DNA of 64,000 bases from Larkinella humicola (GTDB lineage: Bacteria > Bacteroidota > Bacteroidia > Cytophagales > Spirosomataceae). Positions 35,476 to 46,716 of this stretch are shown piece by piece (position 1 is the first letter of the stretch; every line of letters starts with the position of its first letter). The stretch is taken from contig NZ_VTWS01000006.1 in assembly GCF_008727875.1 (NCBI RefSeq), positions 310,001-374,000 on the forward strand, given 5' to 3'. The notes beneath the pieces were generated by a model. It worked only from the letters and a program-made list of their open reading frames with translations, did not search any database and had not been told where the DNA came from. A program made the position numbers and the translations under genes.

Positions 35476-37236
35476 TCACCACAAGAGCGAATACTGAACC
35501 GTTGCCGAACCGCCCTTCATGGGAACCGGCATCAGCAATTCCTGCCGACCGGAACTGGTTCGCATCGTCGGTTTAAGCTTCGGATCAATCCGGATGTAAT
35601 ATTTTCCATCGACCGCATACAACCCCTTCGCAACTTCGTCCAGCGACGCCCCAACCGCCAGCCGACAGTAGAGCGACTCGTTGTCCGGTCCTTTCACGCT
35701 CAGCGTCCGTGTGATGGATTTGCCGTCGGCATCGGGCAAAACCGCATCGGTGACGTCCAGATCCCGCATGCGATACTGAGGAATGGGATTACCCTGTTTA
35801 TCCATTGACAAACCGGTGTATTTCCACTCATTGTCGGACAAACTATCAGGCCAGTATTGGTTGGCATTGGCCATCAACGCCAGCGGGCTTTGCGCCGACA
35901 AAACCGCTACCGTTCCCAGCGGTTTCAGCAATTGCGGTTCTCCACGTTCATACCACATGTCGGTTACGTCGGCAAACTGCCCGCGCCAGACCTGCAACAA
36001 CGCGCCCTGGTTCAGATCGACGGTGTAGTTCAGACCCGTCGGGCTGCCCACGGAGAGGCAATGGGTTTTCTTTTTGGAACCAAAATTGACGAAGGAACGG
36101 ATGACCGCCGGTTTGGTACCGGGTTCCACCGCAATTTCGCCAACGGGATCGGGTTCGGGCAACGAGGCCCGGGGGTGCAGCGCCTGAAACTTGGTGTCGG
36201 GAGCCGAGATGAAAAAACCCAGACCCGGCCGGGGCCACGACCGGCCGAAAAACAGTGTGAAGGGATGTTTCCCCGCCGTCAGGTTGATTTTGGCCGTGTT
36301 CATGTAGCCCAGATCGAGCCGCTTGTTGGCAATAATTTCCTTGCCGTCGATTTGCAGGGAAGCAAAACCGCCCTGCTGCAAGGCGATGGTGTAGGGGCCG
36401 GTTTTATCGACCACCAGATCACCCGTGTAAACAATGCCGTGCCAGCGCGGCTGACCGTAGGAAACTTCGTAGGTCAGGGCCGAAACCGTATCTTCCTTGA
36501 CCAGTTTCAGATTGGCTAACTCGGCCTGCGAAACCGTTTCCGTTTTGTTCTCGTATAGTTTGTAGCGGATGTTGGTCAGCTTTGCCACCGGACGATCCGT
36601 AATTAGCTGATACCCAATGTTCCGAACCGCCACCGTGCCGGTTGTCACGTTCAAACTCACCGTGCCGGGTTTTCCGCCGGTGGCCTTCGGCAGCACCAGG
36701 CTTTCTTGAACCAGTGTGCCGTTGAGCGTCATTTTCTCCAGTGTGGCCGGGCCTTTGCCTTCGCCCTGAAGCAGAATTTCGAGTTGTTGCCACAAACCCG
36801 GCGCTTTTCCGGCATTCTGTAAAGGCAAGAGGGTGCTGCTGCCTTCAATGGCACCAAAGGTCGTGGTGTTGACTTCCGGTTTTCCCCAATGGTCTGCCAG
36901 GTGAATGCCTGTGCCGCCAAACGACAGGGTGGCCTCCGCGCCCGGCGAAAGCATCACGTCCATCACCAGCCGAACGTCGTTGGCATTGGTCAGCAAGGTG
37001 AGCGGCTGACCGGGCGTTCCGACCAGAACACCCGTTCCGGCCTTCGTCTTCTGATCCGGTCGGAGGGGATTCACCAGAATGGAAGCCGCCGGTTTCCAGT
37101 TGGCGGGCACAGCCGGTAATCGGTCGGTGGGAAGCAGCGTCAGGGATTCGTCAACGGATTGGGCCCAAACCGGTAGCGTTCCTGCCAGCAGCAGGAGGGC
37201 GGTTCCACGGTTGAACCATCGTAGAATGGGATTCAT
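35476..37236 (-). CDS. secreted DUF1080/PA14-like sugar-binding or glycosidase protein
   Basis: 586 aa. Signal peptide ends LPVWAQ. Residues about 60-210 look like a DUF1080 (3-keto-disaccharide hydrolase type, concanavalin fold) domain (DVMLSPGAEATLSFGGTGIHLAD). Residues about 220-355 resemble PA14 (WHGIVYTGDLVVDKTGPYTIALQQGGFASLQIDGK). The remainder is beta-rich and unassigned. Its gene pairing with the propeller-azurin protein suggests joint action on sugars; inferred. Confidence 0.75.
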   Translation of the reverse strand: MNPILRWFNRGTALLLLAGTLPVWAQSVDESLTLLPTDRLPAVPANWKPAASILVNPLRPDQKTKAGTGVLVGTPGQPLTLLTNANDVRLVMDVMLSPGAEATLSFGGTGIHLADHWGKPEVNTTTFGAIEGSSTLLPLQNAGKAPGLWQQLEILLQGEGKGPATLEKMTLNGTLVQESLVLPKATGGKPGTVSLNVTTGTVAVRNIGYQLITDRPVAKLTNIRYKLYENKTETVSQAELANLKLVKEDTVSALTYEVSYGQPRWHGIVYTGDLVVDKTGPYTIALQQGGFASLQIDGKEIIANKRLDLGYMNTAKINLTAGKHPFTLFFGRSWPRPGLGFFISAPDTKFQALHPRASLPEPDPVGEIAVEPGTKPAVIRSFVNFGSKKKTHCLSVGSPTGLNYTVDLNQGALLQVWRGQFADVTDMWYERGEPQLLKPLGTVAVLSAQSPLALMANANQYWPDSLSDNEWKYTGLSMDKQGNPIPQYRMRDLDVTDAVLPDADGKSITRTLSVKGPDNESLYCRLAVGASLDEVAKGLYAVDGKYYIRIDPKLKPTMRTSSGRQELLMPVPMKGGSATVQYSLLW

Positions 37237-37474
37237 CGAATAGGTAAAGTTTCAGTGGTTAAAGCAATTGACTGCTTACATTGCAAAAGGGAAAGTACCG
37301 TCTTTTTTACCCTAAACCAAACCTGAACAGTTCAGTCTGGCAAAGCAAAAATAGTGTATTCCGGTTGGATATTCAGCAATTCCGTTGGTAGACCTCAAAA
37401 CCCTTATTTCCATGAAAAAAGAACGTTTCCCAATACGCGACTCATTCCGTTGATTGCGGGACGGAGTCACCCCG

Positions 37475-38239
37475 TCACTCGTATAACGCCTTCACATCCA
37501 GGTTCGCCAGTTCGAGCAGGAAACCGCTCAGTTTTTGGGTGACGTCCTCAAAATACCGTTTCCCTTTTTCCGCCGTGGCCTGTTTCGGATTGCCAATCCC
37601 GGTGTCTTCCGTCACCTGCGACCATTTGCGTTCCGCCCACGCCCAGCCTTCTCGTAGTGCCTGGACCTTCCATTTTTTGGCCGCTCCGTCGCCGGCTTCA
37701 TCCAGCGGCAAGACCAGATCCGGGCGGAGGTGCAGCAACAGACTCGTCTCCATTTCGTCGGCATGGTCGCCTTTGGGTTCATCGAAATACTTCGATTTAT
37801 CAAGCGTATTGAACCACGAACAGGTGCTCAGAAACATGTTGGGATACTGAACGCCCAGTTCGCGCAGCATGGTTTTGAAGTCATTGCCGCCGTGGCTGTT
37901 CAGAATCAGGAGCTTGTGAATTCCCTGCCGGTTCAGCACTTCGATGATGTCGTTCAGAATCGCTTTCTGGGTGCTCGGATACAGGTTGATATCGAGTAAA
38001 ATATCGGTCTGACCGGTGTTGACCCCAAACGGAATGGTGGGCAACACCATTACTTTCGCGCCCTGCTCCCACGCCAGCCGTGCCGACTCAGCCGCAATCG
38101 TGTCGGCTTCAATCACGTCCGTCGCATACGGCAAGTGGTAGTTGTGGGCTTCCGTAGCCCCCCACGGCAGAATGACCAGGTCGATCGGTTGGTCGTGAAT
38201 GTGTTTCCAGTTGGCTTCAGCAAGAATGTAAGGACGCAT
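37475..38239 (-). CDS. creatininase family protein
   Basis: 254 aa metal-dependent amidohydrolase fold. Metal ligands in WGATEAHNYHLPYATD (E30, H32, H35 region, D41) and in NSHGGNDF (H116). The family opens cyclic amides or acts in cofactor pathways. It is 238 bp before the DUF1080 gene on the same strand; that gap holds no gene. Confidence 0.85.
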   Translation of the reverse strand: MRPYILAEANWKHIHDQPIDLVILPWGATEAHNYHLPYATDVIEADTIAAESARLAWEQGAKVMVLPTIPFGVNTGQTDILLDINLYPSTQKAILNDIIEVLNRQGIHKLLILNSHGGNDFKTMLRELGVQYPNMFLSTCSWFNTLDKSKYFDEPKGDHADEMETSLLLHLRPDLVLPLDEAGDGAAKKWKVQALREGWAWAERKWSQVTEDTGIGNPKQATAEKGKRYFEDVTQKLSGFLLELANLDVKALYE

Positions 38240-38263
38240 ATTTTAAGGGGTTATTTCCTAGAC

Positions 38264-38370
38264 GAGTTATTTCGCAGAGTTAAGCGGAGGAAATCAGAGT
38301 TTATCAGAGGGAAAAAATAAAAAACGCTGCTTAACTCTGATTTCCTCCGCTTAACTCTGCGAAATAACTC
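38264..38370. repeat. intergenic inverted repeat, family A copy 2
   Basis: Perfect 36-bp arms (38264-38299, 38335-38370; core CAGAGTTAAGCGGAGGAAAT) with a 35-bp AT-rich loop. Here it lies between divergent genes (creatininase and cydA), not after convergent ones like the other copies. Confidence 0.9.
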
Positions 38371-38460
38371 TTTTTATCACACTCTCGAAAATCTTGTTCA
38401 AAACCATTATTTCGTGTCCCGTTCCGTAGTAACTTGCCCCCATTCCCATCTCCACCGGCT

Positions 38461-39812
<1,352 letters not shown>

Positions 39813-39825
<13 letters not shown>

Positions 39826-40274
39826 TGAACGATGAACGATGAACATTCAGCTTGCGAGGTTTCTCTTTGTATTAAGAATAATGGTACGGATTAACTTCAA
39901 TAAGCTATTGGCGTCATTGTAAACACTAATAAACTCCGTATCAGTCAGGTAGTCAGTCGCTTTCAATAGCTCGAGCCAATAGATAACTTCATCGCATTCC
40001 TTTTGGGCAATACCCATTTTATTGATGAAATCAGCCTTACTAACGGCATTATCTGCTTCACGAATATTAGCACCAATAGAAGTGCCGGAACAAAGCAACT
40101 GTTTGCTCAAAACATATTCCTGTTTACTCTTCGTAATGTATTGAAACAGGCGGATGGCGCGGATGGCAAACTGAAAACTTTTTTCACGAACGATATTAAC
40201 TTTTTTCATGATCTAAATAGTAACGGTGGATACTCCATAAAGCTAAACCATTCATCGTTCATCATTCATAATTC
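39813..40274. mobile_element. candidate cassette: inverted-repeat-bounded four-helix-bundle gene inside cydAB
   Basis: Perfect 24-bp inverted repeats GAATTATGAATGATGAAC... at 39813-39836 and its complement at 40251-40274 enclose a reverse-strand gene. Next to the left repeat, GATGAAC is repeated three times in tandem (39825-39846). The whole 462-bp unit separates cydA from cydB, which are adjacent in nearly all genomes. Confidence 0.65.
39847..40209 (-). CDS. four-helix-bundle protein (23S rRNA IVS/bAvd-like family)
   Basis: 120 aa, all helical: SFQFAIRAIRLFQYI, SKQLLCSGTSIGANIREADNAVSKADFINKMGIAQKECDEVIYWLELL. The S-GTSIGAN-EA pattern defines the family found in 23S rRNA intervening sequences and, as Avd, in diversity-generating retroelements; most copies have unknown role. 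Codon use is AT-rich compared with cydA and cydB. It stands on the opposite strand between them. Confidence 0.88.
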   Translation of the reverse strand: MKKVNIVREKSFQFAIRAIRLFQYITKSKQEYVLSKQLLCSGTSIGANIREADNAVSKADFINKMGIAQKECDEVIYWLELLKATDYLTDTEFISVYNDANSLLKLIRTIILNTKRNLAS

Positions 40275-40288
40275 ATCGTTAAAAAATC

Positions 40289-41323
40289 ATGGACACAATC
40301 CTCGGTCTCGACCTTCCCACCTGGTGGTTTTTGCTGATCGGTGCGCTCATTAGCGGGTACGGTATTCTCGACGGTTTCGATTTGGGTGCGGGGGCCTTGC
40401 ACCTGTTTTTTCGGAAAGAACAAAGCCGCCGGATTGCCCTGAACGCCATCGGCCCGGTTTGGGATGGCAACGAAGTCTGGCTTGTGATTGGCGCGGGCGC
40501 GCTGTTTGCGGCCTTTCCGCTGGTGTATGGAACGCTCCTGTCAGTTTTTTACCTGCCGTTTATCCTGCTGCTGGTCGCCATTATTTTCCGAGCCATTTCG
40601 ATTGAATTTCGGAGCAAGGAAGAAATGACATGGTGGCGCACGTTGTGGGATGTGTGTTATTGTCTGTCGAGCAGCACCATTGCCTTGCTGTTCGGGCTGA
40701 TTCTGGGCAACCTGATTCAGGGCATCCCGCTCGACAAAGACTACCAGTTTGTCGGACGCTTGCGGGACTTCTTCAACCCTTATGCGCTGCTGATTTCGGT
40801 GACGGTTTTGTCACTGTTCATGCTACACGGAGCGATGTATCTCGCCATGAAAACCGAAGACCGGCTCTACGCCAAAATGACGATTCTGATCAACCAGACC
40901 AGTAAATTTTTCATTCTCTGCTTCATCACGGCGTCCATGGCCACGCTTATTTACGTACCGCACATGGCCGCCATTTTTCACAAATACCCCATTTTGTTCG
41001 CCTTGCCGGTCAGTGCGGTGCTGATTGTGTTGAACATGCGCCGGATGATCGAAAAACGGCGGTATTTGCGGGGATTCATTTCGTCAGCCGTCACAACGGC
41101 CCTGCTCCTGGTATTGTTTGCGTCCGGTTTGTATCCCAACCTGGTGCTGTCCAACTACGACGTGCGGGGTAACATCAGCATCTACGAAGCTGCTTCGACG
41201 GACAGTTCTTTGCGGACGATGCTGCTCTTTGCCGCCATCGGAATGCCCCTCGTACTGACCTACACGGTTTTTGTTTTCTGGACGTTTCGGGGGAAAGTGA
41301 AGTTGGAGGATACGAGTTATTGA
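40289..41323 (+). CDS. cydB: cytochrome bd ubiquinol oxidase subunit II
   Basis: 344 aa. N-terminus LPTWWFLLIGALISGYGILDGFDLGAG, then GPVWDGNEVWLVIGAGALFAAFP, both CydB hallmarks; about eight membrane helices. Partner of CydA. Expression may depend on read-through of the inserted four-helix-bundle gene or on a new promoter in the 79-bp gap. Confidence 0.93.
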   Translation: MDTILGLDLPTWWFLLIGALISGYGILDGFDLGAGALHLFFRKEQSRRIALNAIGPVWDGNEVWLVIGAGALFAAFPLVYGTLLSVFYLPFILLLVAIIFRAISIEFRSKEEMTWWRTLWDVCYCLSSSTIALLFGLILGNLIQGIPLDKDYQFVGRLRDFFNPYALLISVTVLSLFMLHGAMYLAMKTEDRLYAKMTILINQTSKFFILCFITASMATLIYVPHMAAIFHKYPILFALPVSAVLIVLNMRRMIEKRRYLRGFISSAVTTALLLVLFASGLYPNLVLSNYDVRGNISIYEAASTDSSLRTMLLFAAIGMPLVLTYTVFVFWTFRGKVKLEDTSY

Positions 41324-41326
41324 ACA

Positions 41327-41433
41327 AAGAGTTATATCGCAGAGTTGAGCGGAGAAGGCGGAGTTAAGCGGAGTTTTTTAAGAACTTCTCTGCTTAACTC
41401 CGCCTTCTCCGCTCAACTCCGCGATACAAGTTC
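41327..41433. repeat. intergenic inverted repeat, family A copy 3
   Basis: Arms about 41327-41373 and 41385-41433 pair over nearly 50 bp with a few mismatches (core GAGTTGAGCGGAGAAGGCGG) and an 11-bp loop. Between convergent cydB and the S41 gene; may serve as a two-way terminator. Confidence 0.85.
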
Positions 41434-41436
41434 TTT

Positions 41437-42468
41437 TTAAAACTTAGTTAGTGCCGCTTCCAGCACCTTGTCTTTCCCGGCGGCAAGGTCTTCTTTGGTA
41501 TTGACAACCGTAATTTTGGGTGCAATTCCGATGCCCTCGTAGTTTTTGCCATCAGCCGCCCGGAAGTCGCCCGGTGTGACGCTGTAAATCCAGCCATTTG
41601 GCAGTTCCCGCTTCGGATTGTCGGAGAAAACGCCGTACGTCTTGTCGCCCAGTTGCGTAACGTTGCGGTTTTGATTCATCGCCAGCGTCAACGTTTCGCC
41701 CGCGCTTTGGGTGATCCGGTTCGTCAGCAGTACAATGGGTTTCGTATACTGACTTTTGCCGCCCGGCTCCACATACCACTCGATGGGAGCGGTGAAATCG
41801 CTGTGTTTGGGACCATTGCGAAACCGGGTGGTCATGAACAATTTCCGTTCCGAAGCAAACCGACCGGCAATCCGCTGGCTTGAGCGGTCAAGGCCACCGG
41901 GAACATTCCGGGCGTCCACCACCAGACCTTTCGTATCAGCCAGAGCCGCCAGCGCATCATCCAGAGCCTGGTCGTAGAAATCCGGAGCCAGTCCCAGATC
42001 AGTAAAGAGAATGTACCCGACATTCCCGGCCAGCTTTCCATACAGCACCTTGACCCCATCTTCCGCCCGGACCTCCTTCACGTCCCGAACGTATTTTTTC
42101 ACCACATCAACGCTGAATTCATCCAGCGGATACGTCGGGCCGCTATCGTAGCGCCGGTAGTTCGGGCCTTGTTTCAGTAGCCAAAGGTGACCGTTATTCA
42201 ACTCGCCCAGCATCGCCGACAAAAGGTCAAAAAGCTGGTCGTCCGACATCCCCGGTTTTACCTGAGACCGGTATTTCTGTTTCATCGTGTTCCAATCTAT
42301 TTTCTGAACGTCAAACAGGCCGTACATCCGGTCAAATTCCTGCCAGAGTACATCGAAATTGGATTCGGGGGTGTTAGCCGGTTCGGGGCCAACCGCCAGG
42401 TCGTTGCAGGAAACCAGCAACAGGGCCGAAATCCCCAGCAAAAGCGACTTTAAAAACTTGATTTTCAT
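41437..42468 (-). CDS. S41 family peptidase, lipoprotein
   Basis: 343 aa. Lipoprotein signal ends LLLVSC. Helical cap (FDVLWQEFDRMYGLFDVQKIDW), then the tail-specific protease core GNVGYILFTDLGL, VVDARNVPGG and the nucleophile Ser in ITQSAGETLTLAM. Surface or periplasmic. Last of the S41-barrel-S41 run, 25 bp after the beta-barrel gene. Confidence 0.85.
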   Translation of the reverse strand: MKIKFLKSLLLGISALLLVSCNDLAVGPEPANTPESNFDVLWQEFDRMYGLFDVQKIDWNTMKQKYRSQVKPGMSDDQLFDLLSAMLGELNNGHLWLLKQGPNYRRYDSGPTYPLDEFSVDVVKKYVRDVKEVRAEDGVKVLYGKLAGNVGYILFTDLGLAPDFYDQALDDALAALADTKGLVVDARNVPGGLDRSSQRIAGRFASERKLFMTTRFRNGPKHSDFTAPIEWYVEPGGKSQYTKPIVLLTNRITQSAGETLTLAMNQNRNVTQLGDKTYGVFSDNPKRELPNGWIYSVTPGDFRAADGKNYEGIGIAPKITVVNTKEDLAAGKDKVLEAALTKF

Positions 42469-42493
42469 GATAGTAACTTAATGATGGTGTTGT

Positions 42494-43309
42494 TTACCGG
42501 GATTGGTATTGAAATTTATAAACCAGGGATACTGAAGCTGCGTGAGCGGCCGTCTGAATGACGCGCGGTTCGGTGTAGCGCATCCAACTGTAGCGATAAT
42601 CGGCCCGTAAAGCGATGCGGGGCGTGGCATCGAAGCGGTAACCAATACCCACTTGCGGATTCAGAAACCGGTTGAACGCAGCGAGTTGCGTTCCGCTGAA
42701 AAAGGTCTTGGTGTCCGAGCTGTTCGGCTTTGAAACGACGTTGCTGTAGGGCATCCGGCTAACAGCCGCCAACACCGGCAGCGAGACGTTGACGTTAAAC
42801 GTATTTTTCTTCCCAAGCCGTAGCTGCGTCTGATAAAGTGCGCTGACAGCCGCTGTATTCATCACCCAGGTGTTCAACGCCAACCCGTCTGCGTAGCCAA
42901 ATGTATCGTGCAGACCGACACCAAGCCGGGTGGTTCGGTTGGCCGTCTGGTGAATCAAACGCCGGTATTCCAGGTCAAGGGTGCCGCGGTACAGGGTTGG
43001 CACCAGATACAAGGGCTGCTCCTGTTCCGGCGAAAATTTGATCCCGCGAATCCCCAGTGTCGGCGAAATAAAATCGGCCAAACCGGCTTGCAGACCAAAC
43101 CGCCATTGATTTTTAGCCGTTTGCCGGGTGTAGGCCAGTCGTCCCCCGTTCAGATTGGCCACATAACGCATCGGCGATGCCTGCAAGTCACGCAGGGTGA
43201 ATGTTTCCCGAACGTAGCCAATTTGCAGTTCCGAAACGGTTTGGGGCGGTTGTGCAACGGCAACAAGGCCCCCAAGCGACAGCAGAGCTGTCGAAAAAAT
43301 GATGTTCAT
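42494..43309 (-). CDS. predicted outer-membrane beta-barrel protein
   Basis: 271 aa. Signal peptide ends LVAVAQ. The mature part has repeated amphipathic strands typical of small barrels (WRFGLQAGLADF, TLDLEYRRLIH, TRLGVGLHDTFG, IALRADYRYSWMRYTE) and ends SLVYKFQYQSR. No family name. Between two S41 peptidases in one operon. Confidence 0.65.
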   Translation of the reverse strand: MNIIFSTALLSLGGLVAVAQPPQTVSELQIGYVRETFTLRDLQASPMRYVANLNGGRLAYTRQTAKNQWRFGLQAGLADFISPTLGIRGIKFSPEQEQPLYLVPTLYRGTLDLEYRRLIHQTANRTTRLGVGLHDTFGYADGLALNTWVMNTAAVSALYQTQLRLGKKNTFNVNVSLPVLAAVSRMPYSNVVSKPNSSDTKTFFSGTQLAAFNRFLNPQVGIGYRFDATPRIALRADYRYSWMRYTEPRVIQTAAHAASVSLVYKFQYQSR

Positions 43310-43332
43310 AAATCGGTTGTATTTGTTGTAAA

Positions 43333-44781
43333 TTAATGGGTACTGCTGTTATTCGTAGTGGGTGCCGACGTGCTTTGAATGAGTTCAAGAGCTTGTTTCA
43401 TCGCCCGGTCGTTGTTCGTTAACACATCATCGACGGTCGGCACAACGGTGTGATCCGGGATGATTCCCTGCCCCAGTTTGAAGTTGTTCGGCAAGTTCGC
43501 CATGCGGTAGCCGAACATACCGATGCCGAGATCAATTTTGGAATTCGGGAGTTGGGTGACGGTAAAAATTCCACTGTTGTCGCCTGCATAGCCGCCCCCG
43601 GTTTCCTGACCGACAAAAACCGCTCGTTTGTCGGCGTGTATGCGAGCTGCCAACTCTGTGGTTACCGAAAAGCTCAAGCCGTTAACCAGCACCAGCAGCT
43701 TGCCGTGAAAAGCATCGCGCTTTGGTTTCTGGATTTTCAGACCGGGCTGTTTGGTAAACACATACCCCTCGCCCCGCTTCTGGACGACGAGCCACTTGAA
43801 TTTCCGGTAAATTGCTGGTGTCCAGGCCGGAAACGAGTAGCTTTTCTTTTGCCGAACGCGGATATGATCGTAATAGCGGAACGGTTTTTCGGTCAGGTAC
43901 TGGTACAAATTAATGCCGTAGGTCTCTTCTCCGCCTTCGTTGTTTCGCAAATCGAGCACCAGATTCTGCACCTGCTTTTCTTTCAGTTTCCGGAACGAAT
44001 CTTTTAGAAACGCCCGGTAGTCCTGCTCTTTTTTGTCGTCCCAAAACCGCTCGATGGTCATCACCGCCGTGGTCCCATTTTCGATCAATGCCAGCCGGAA
44101 AGGCCGTTGCCTGGCGGGCTTGTGTTTTTCGTTGTACGCGTTGATTTGACCAAGCGTTACGGATGAAAGCGATGCCGTTTTTTCCTCATTTCCAGCCCGA
44201 TACCGAACCTCGTGCACATCCGGTGATGCGATAAACGTAGCATAATAACCGCTAAAAAACTGATTCAGGTCTTCGTATTTCCCGTTGACGGTATGGCCAT
44301 CCGCAAAGGTCATGCTAGGCAACAGTTCCTGAATAATATCCGCAACGGACTTTCCATTGATCCGGGTCAGTTCAACCCCGTTCGGGACGGTTTCGGTTCC
44401 GTAACTTCCCACCACCCAGGCTCTGTTTTCCACCACATACAGTTTCAGCGGGAAAAGCTTACCGGTATGAAACGGGTAGTGTTCATCCTGACCCGCCGGA
44501 ATCCATTTGACGTGACCATCTTTCAGCGCCACCAGCAGAGGAACCATCGTTTTGTAAAACGCCTGCTGCGTCATCGGACGATTTAGCTGAGCTTCCGTTG
44601 CCGTAAAAAGGGAGTCGAACGTGGCTTTGGATGTATATTGGTACGGGGCCGGATGGGCTTCATTCAAGGCCGTCCGGAAGCGGCTAAAGTCGGTGCGTAG
44701 CTGCTCCGGCGTAAGCATCTGGGCAACCGCCACTGACCACTGGAGAAGGAAGACTGAAGTTAGTAACAAGCTGGTTTTCAT
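43333..44781 (-). CDS. S41 family peptidase
   Basis: 482 aa from ATG 44781 (MKTSLLLTSVFLLQWSVAVAQ signal peptide); the frame extends 40 codons upstream without merit. Tail-specific protease: TTAVMTIERFWD, NLVLDLRNNEGG, nucleophile Ser in NGLSFSVTTELAA, and GQETGGGY. First of the S41-barrel-S41 run, 104 bp downstream of the LytTR regulator gene. Confidence 0.85.
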   Translation of the reverse strand: MKTSLLLTSVFLLQWSVAVAQMLTPEQLRTDFSRFRTALNEAHPAPYQYTSKATFDSLFTATEAQLNRPMTQQAFYKTMVPLLVALKDGHVKWIPAGQDEHYPFHTGKLFPLKLYVVENRAWVVGSYGTETVPNGVELTRINGKSVADIIQELLPSMTFADGHTVNGKYEDLNQFFSGYYATFIASPDVHEVRYRAGNEEKTASLSSVTLGQINAYNEKHKPARQRPFRLALIENGTTAVMTIERFWDDKKEQDYRAFLKDSFRKLKEKQVQNLVLDLRNNEGGEETYGINLYQYLTEKPFRYYDHIRVRQKKSYSFPAWTPAIYRKFKWLVVQKRGEGYVFTKQPGLKIQKPKRDAFHGKLLVLVNGLSFSVTTELAARIHADKRAVFVGQETGGGYAGDNSGIFTVTQLPNSKIDLGIGMFGYRMANLPNNFKLGQGIIPDHTVVPTVDDVLTNNDRAMKQALELIQSTSAPTTNNSSTH

Positions 44782-44885
44782 CGCATTTGTTGTTCGTTTT
44801 AGCGACACAAAACTGCCTGAAAAAAGCCGCTGACCCAACGCTGTGTCCACCGAATTGTTGAGTTTTGCCTCCGAAACGTCGGATT

Positions 44886-45689
44886 TCACTCCCCTAACCA
44901 AATCCGGAACTCTCCGGCTTTTTCCCGGCTGACGATCACTTCCTCTTCAAAAACCGGGCGCAGGCTCACTTTGAGTTTTCCGTTAAAATAGAGATTCACT
45001 TTGTCGATGGCCCGCAGTTCGGCAATGACCTGGCGGTTCAGCCGAAAAAACCGGTTGGGATCGAGCAGGGACGAGAGCTCGTCCATCGTATAATCGATCA
45101 TCCATTCGTGTTCGTCGCGGGTTTTGAGGAACGACAATTTATTGCGGGTAAACAGGTACGCTACATCCGACAGGGGAACCGAAAAAAGCCGTTGTCCCTG
45201 CTTGACCAAAAACCGGTCGCGATACACGGGTTCGGCCGACGCGGGCGGCTCTTCCGTAGACGACGAGGCTGCCAACTTCCGCAGCAGCGTCGCCAGCGAG
45301 GTTTTCAGGCCGTCAGGCTGTTCGAGAAAAGCTTCTTTCATCCTGCGCAGTTTCGTCAGGGCGCTCCGCAGTTCGTCTTCCTTGACGGGTTTCAGCAGGT
45401 AATCGATGCTGTTGACTTTGAAGGCTTTAATGGCGTATTCGTCGTAGGCCGTCACAAAAATAACCGGACTCGTGACCGACACCCGGTTAAAGATTTCGAA
45501 ACTCTGGCCGTCGGCCAGCTCAATATCCATCAGGATCAGATCCGGTTTGGGGTGGGTTTGCAGCCACTCCACCGACTCGTCTACACTAACTGTGATACCG
45601 GCAATGATCGCGTCGGGTTCCACTTCCTGCACCAGCCGACGGAGTTTCCGGGCCGTTGCTTCTTCGTCTTCAACGATGAGAATAGTCAT
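44886..45689 (-). CDS. LytTR-family response regulator
   Basis: 267 aa. Receiver: E7-D8-E9, acceptor D55 (LILMDIELADG), T80, K100-P101. A 35-residue linker, then LytTR: RLFSVPLSDVAYLFTRNKLSFLKT and RFFRLNRQVIAELRAI. Overlaps its kinase gene by 20 bp; the pair forms one operon and may control the S41/barrel genes downstream (inferred). Confidence 0.92.
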   Translation of the reverse strand: MTILIVEDEEATARKLRRLVQEVEPDAIIAGITVSVDESVEWLQTHPKPDLILMDIELADGQSFEIFNRVSVTSPVIFVTAYDEYAIKAFKVNSIDYLLKPVKEDELRSALTKLRRMKEAFLEQPDGLKTSLATLLRKLAASSSTEEPPASAEPVYRDRFLVKQGQRLFSVPLSDVAYLFTRNKLSFLKTRDEHEWMIDYTMDELSSLLDPNRFFRLNRQVIAELRAIDKVNLYFNGKLKVSLRPVFEEEVIVSREKAGEFRIWLGE

Positions 45690-46716
45690 AGGCAGTCACT
45701 TCAATCAAAGGAATCATCACCTGAAAACAGTCCCCGGTTTGCCGGACCACCACTTCGGGTTGTTTCAGGAGCCGGTATTTGGCCGTTATGTTTGACAGTC
45801 CGGTACGGTTCGAGGGAATTACATTCTGTTTTTTTTGTAAGCTATTGACCACAAACAGATTATGAGCCTCATCCGTATAAATCCGGATGAGCAGCGGTTT
45901 GGTGGGCAAGGCGACGTTGTGCTTCACGGCGTTCTCCACCAGCAGTTGCAGCGTCAGCGGTGGCACCAGAAAATCCTCATACCGTTCATCGACGGTTATT
46001 TCAAGCTCCACACTGCGTCCAAAGCGCATTTGAAGCAAGTTGAAATACGCCCGGACAAAGGTTAATTCGTGGTCTAAGCTCGTCAGCAGTTGCTCGTTGG
46101 TGTGCAGCACGTAGCGATACACCGACGCCAGTTCTTCAATAAACCGCTCGGCCTGTTTGGCATCTTCGGTCACCAGCGACGAGAGCGTACTGAGGCTATT
46201 GAACAGAAAATGCGGGTTGATCTGCGCCTTGAGCGAATCGAGCTGGCTTTGCAGGTTTTCTTTTTTGAGTTGCTCGGCTTCATAATAGGTTGTCCACCAC
46301 TGGCGATAGAGGTGTTGCCCCTCATAAATGGCGGCAATCGGCAGGGTGAATAAAAACGAGACGAGGGTCGTCACCCAGTAGGTTCCACCCGGCAAGGGAT
46401 AGCCCCAGAATTGGGTCACGTCGTAGATATACGTCACCGTCACCCGCTGAATAATCGTGGCCCCTACGAACCAGCTCAGTTCCAGCAGAATCCGGTTCCG
46501 GGTCTGGTTCAGCCGCGGAAATTTCCGGCGGGCGAGCAGGATTCCCTGCCGGTTCACTTCGAGCAAAACCGTCCACTCAATCAGGCTAATGAACAGTCCA
46601 TGGAACCAGGTGATGTCCTCGGGCCCATTGTCGGGCAAATAAAAAACAAACGTAGCAACCACCGCCACCACCAGGATGCCGAGCAGGCGCAACCATTTGT
46701 CGTTCAGTTTTTCCAT
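45670..46716 (-). CDS. LytS/YehU-type sensor histidine kinase
   Basis: 348 aa. Four membrane helices (10-140), a short coiled coil, then the His_kinase domain with H169 in QINPHFLFNSL, and the ATPase part (LTLQLLVENAVKHN). Cognate of the overlapping LytTR regulator. Confidence 0.92.
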   Translation of the reverse strand: MEKLNDKWLRLLGILVVAVVATFVFYLPDNGPEDITWFHGLFISLIEWTVLLEVNRQGILLARRKFPRLNQTRNRILLELSWFVGATIIQRVTVTYIYDVTQFWGYPLPGGTYWVTTLVSFLFTLPIAAIYEGQHLYRQWWTTYYEAEQLKKENLQSQLDSLKAQINPHFLFNSLSTLSSLVTEDAKQAERFIEELASVYRYVLHTNEQLLTSLDHELTFVRAYFNLLQMRFGRSVELEITVDERYEDFLVPPLTLQLLVENAVKHNVALPTKPLLIRIYTDEAHNLFVVNSLQKKQNVIPSNRTGLSNITAKYRLLKQPEVVVRQTGDCFQVMIPLIEVTAYDYSHR

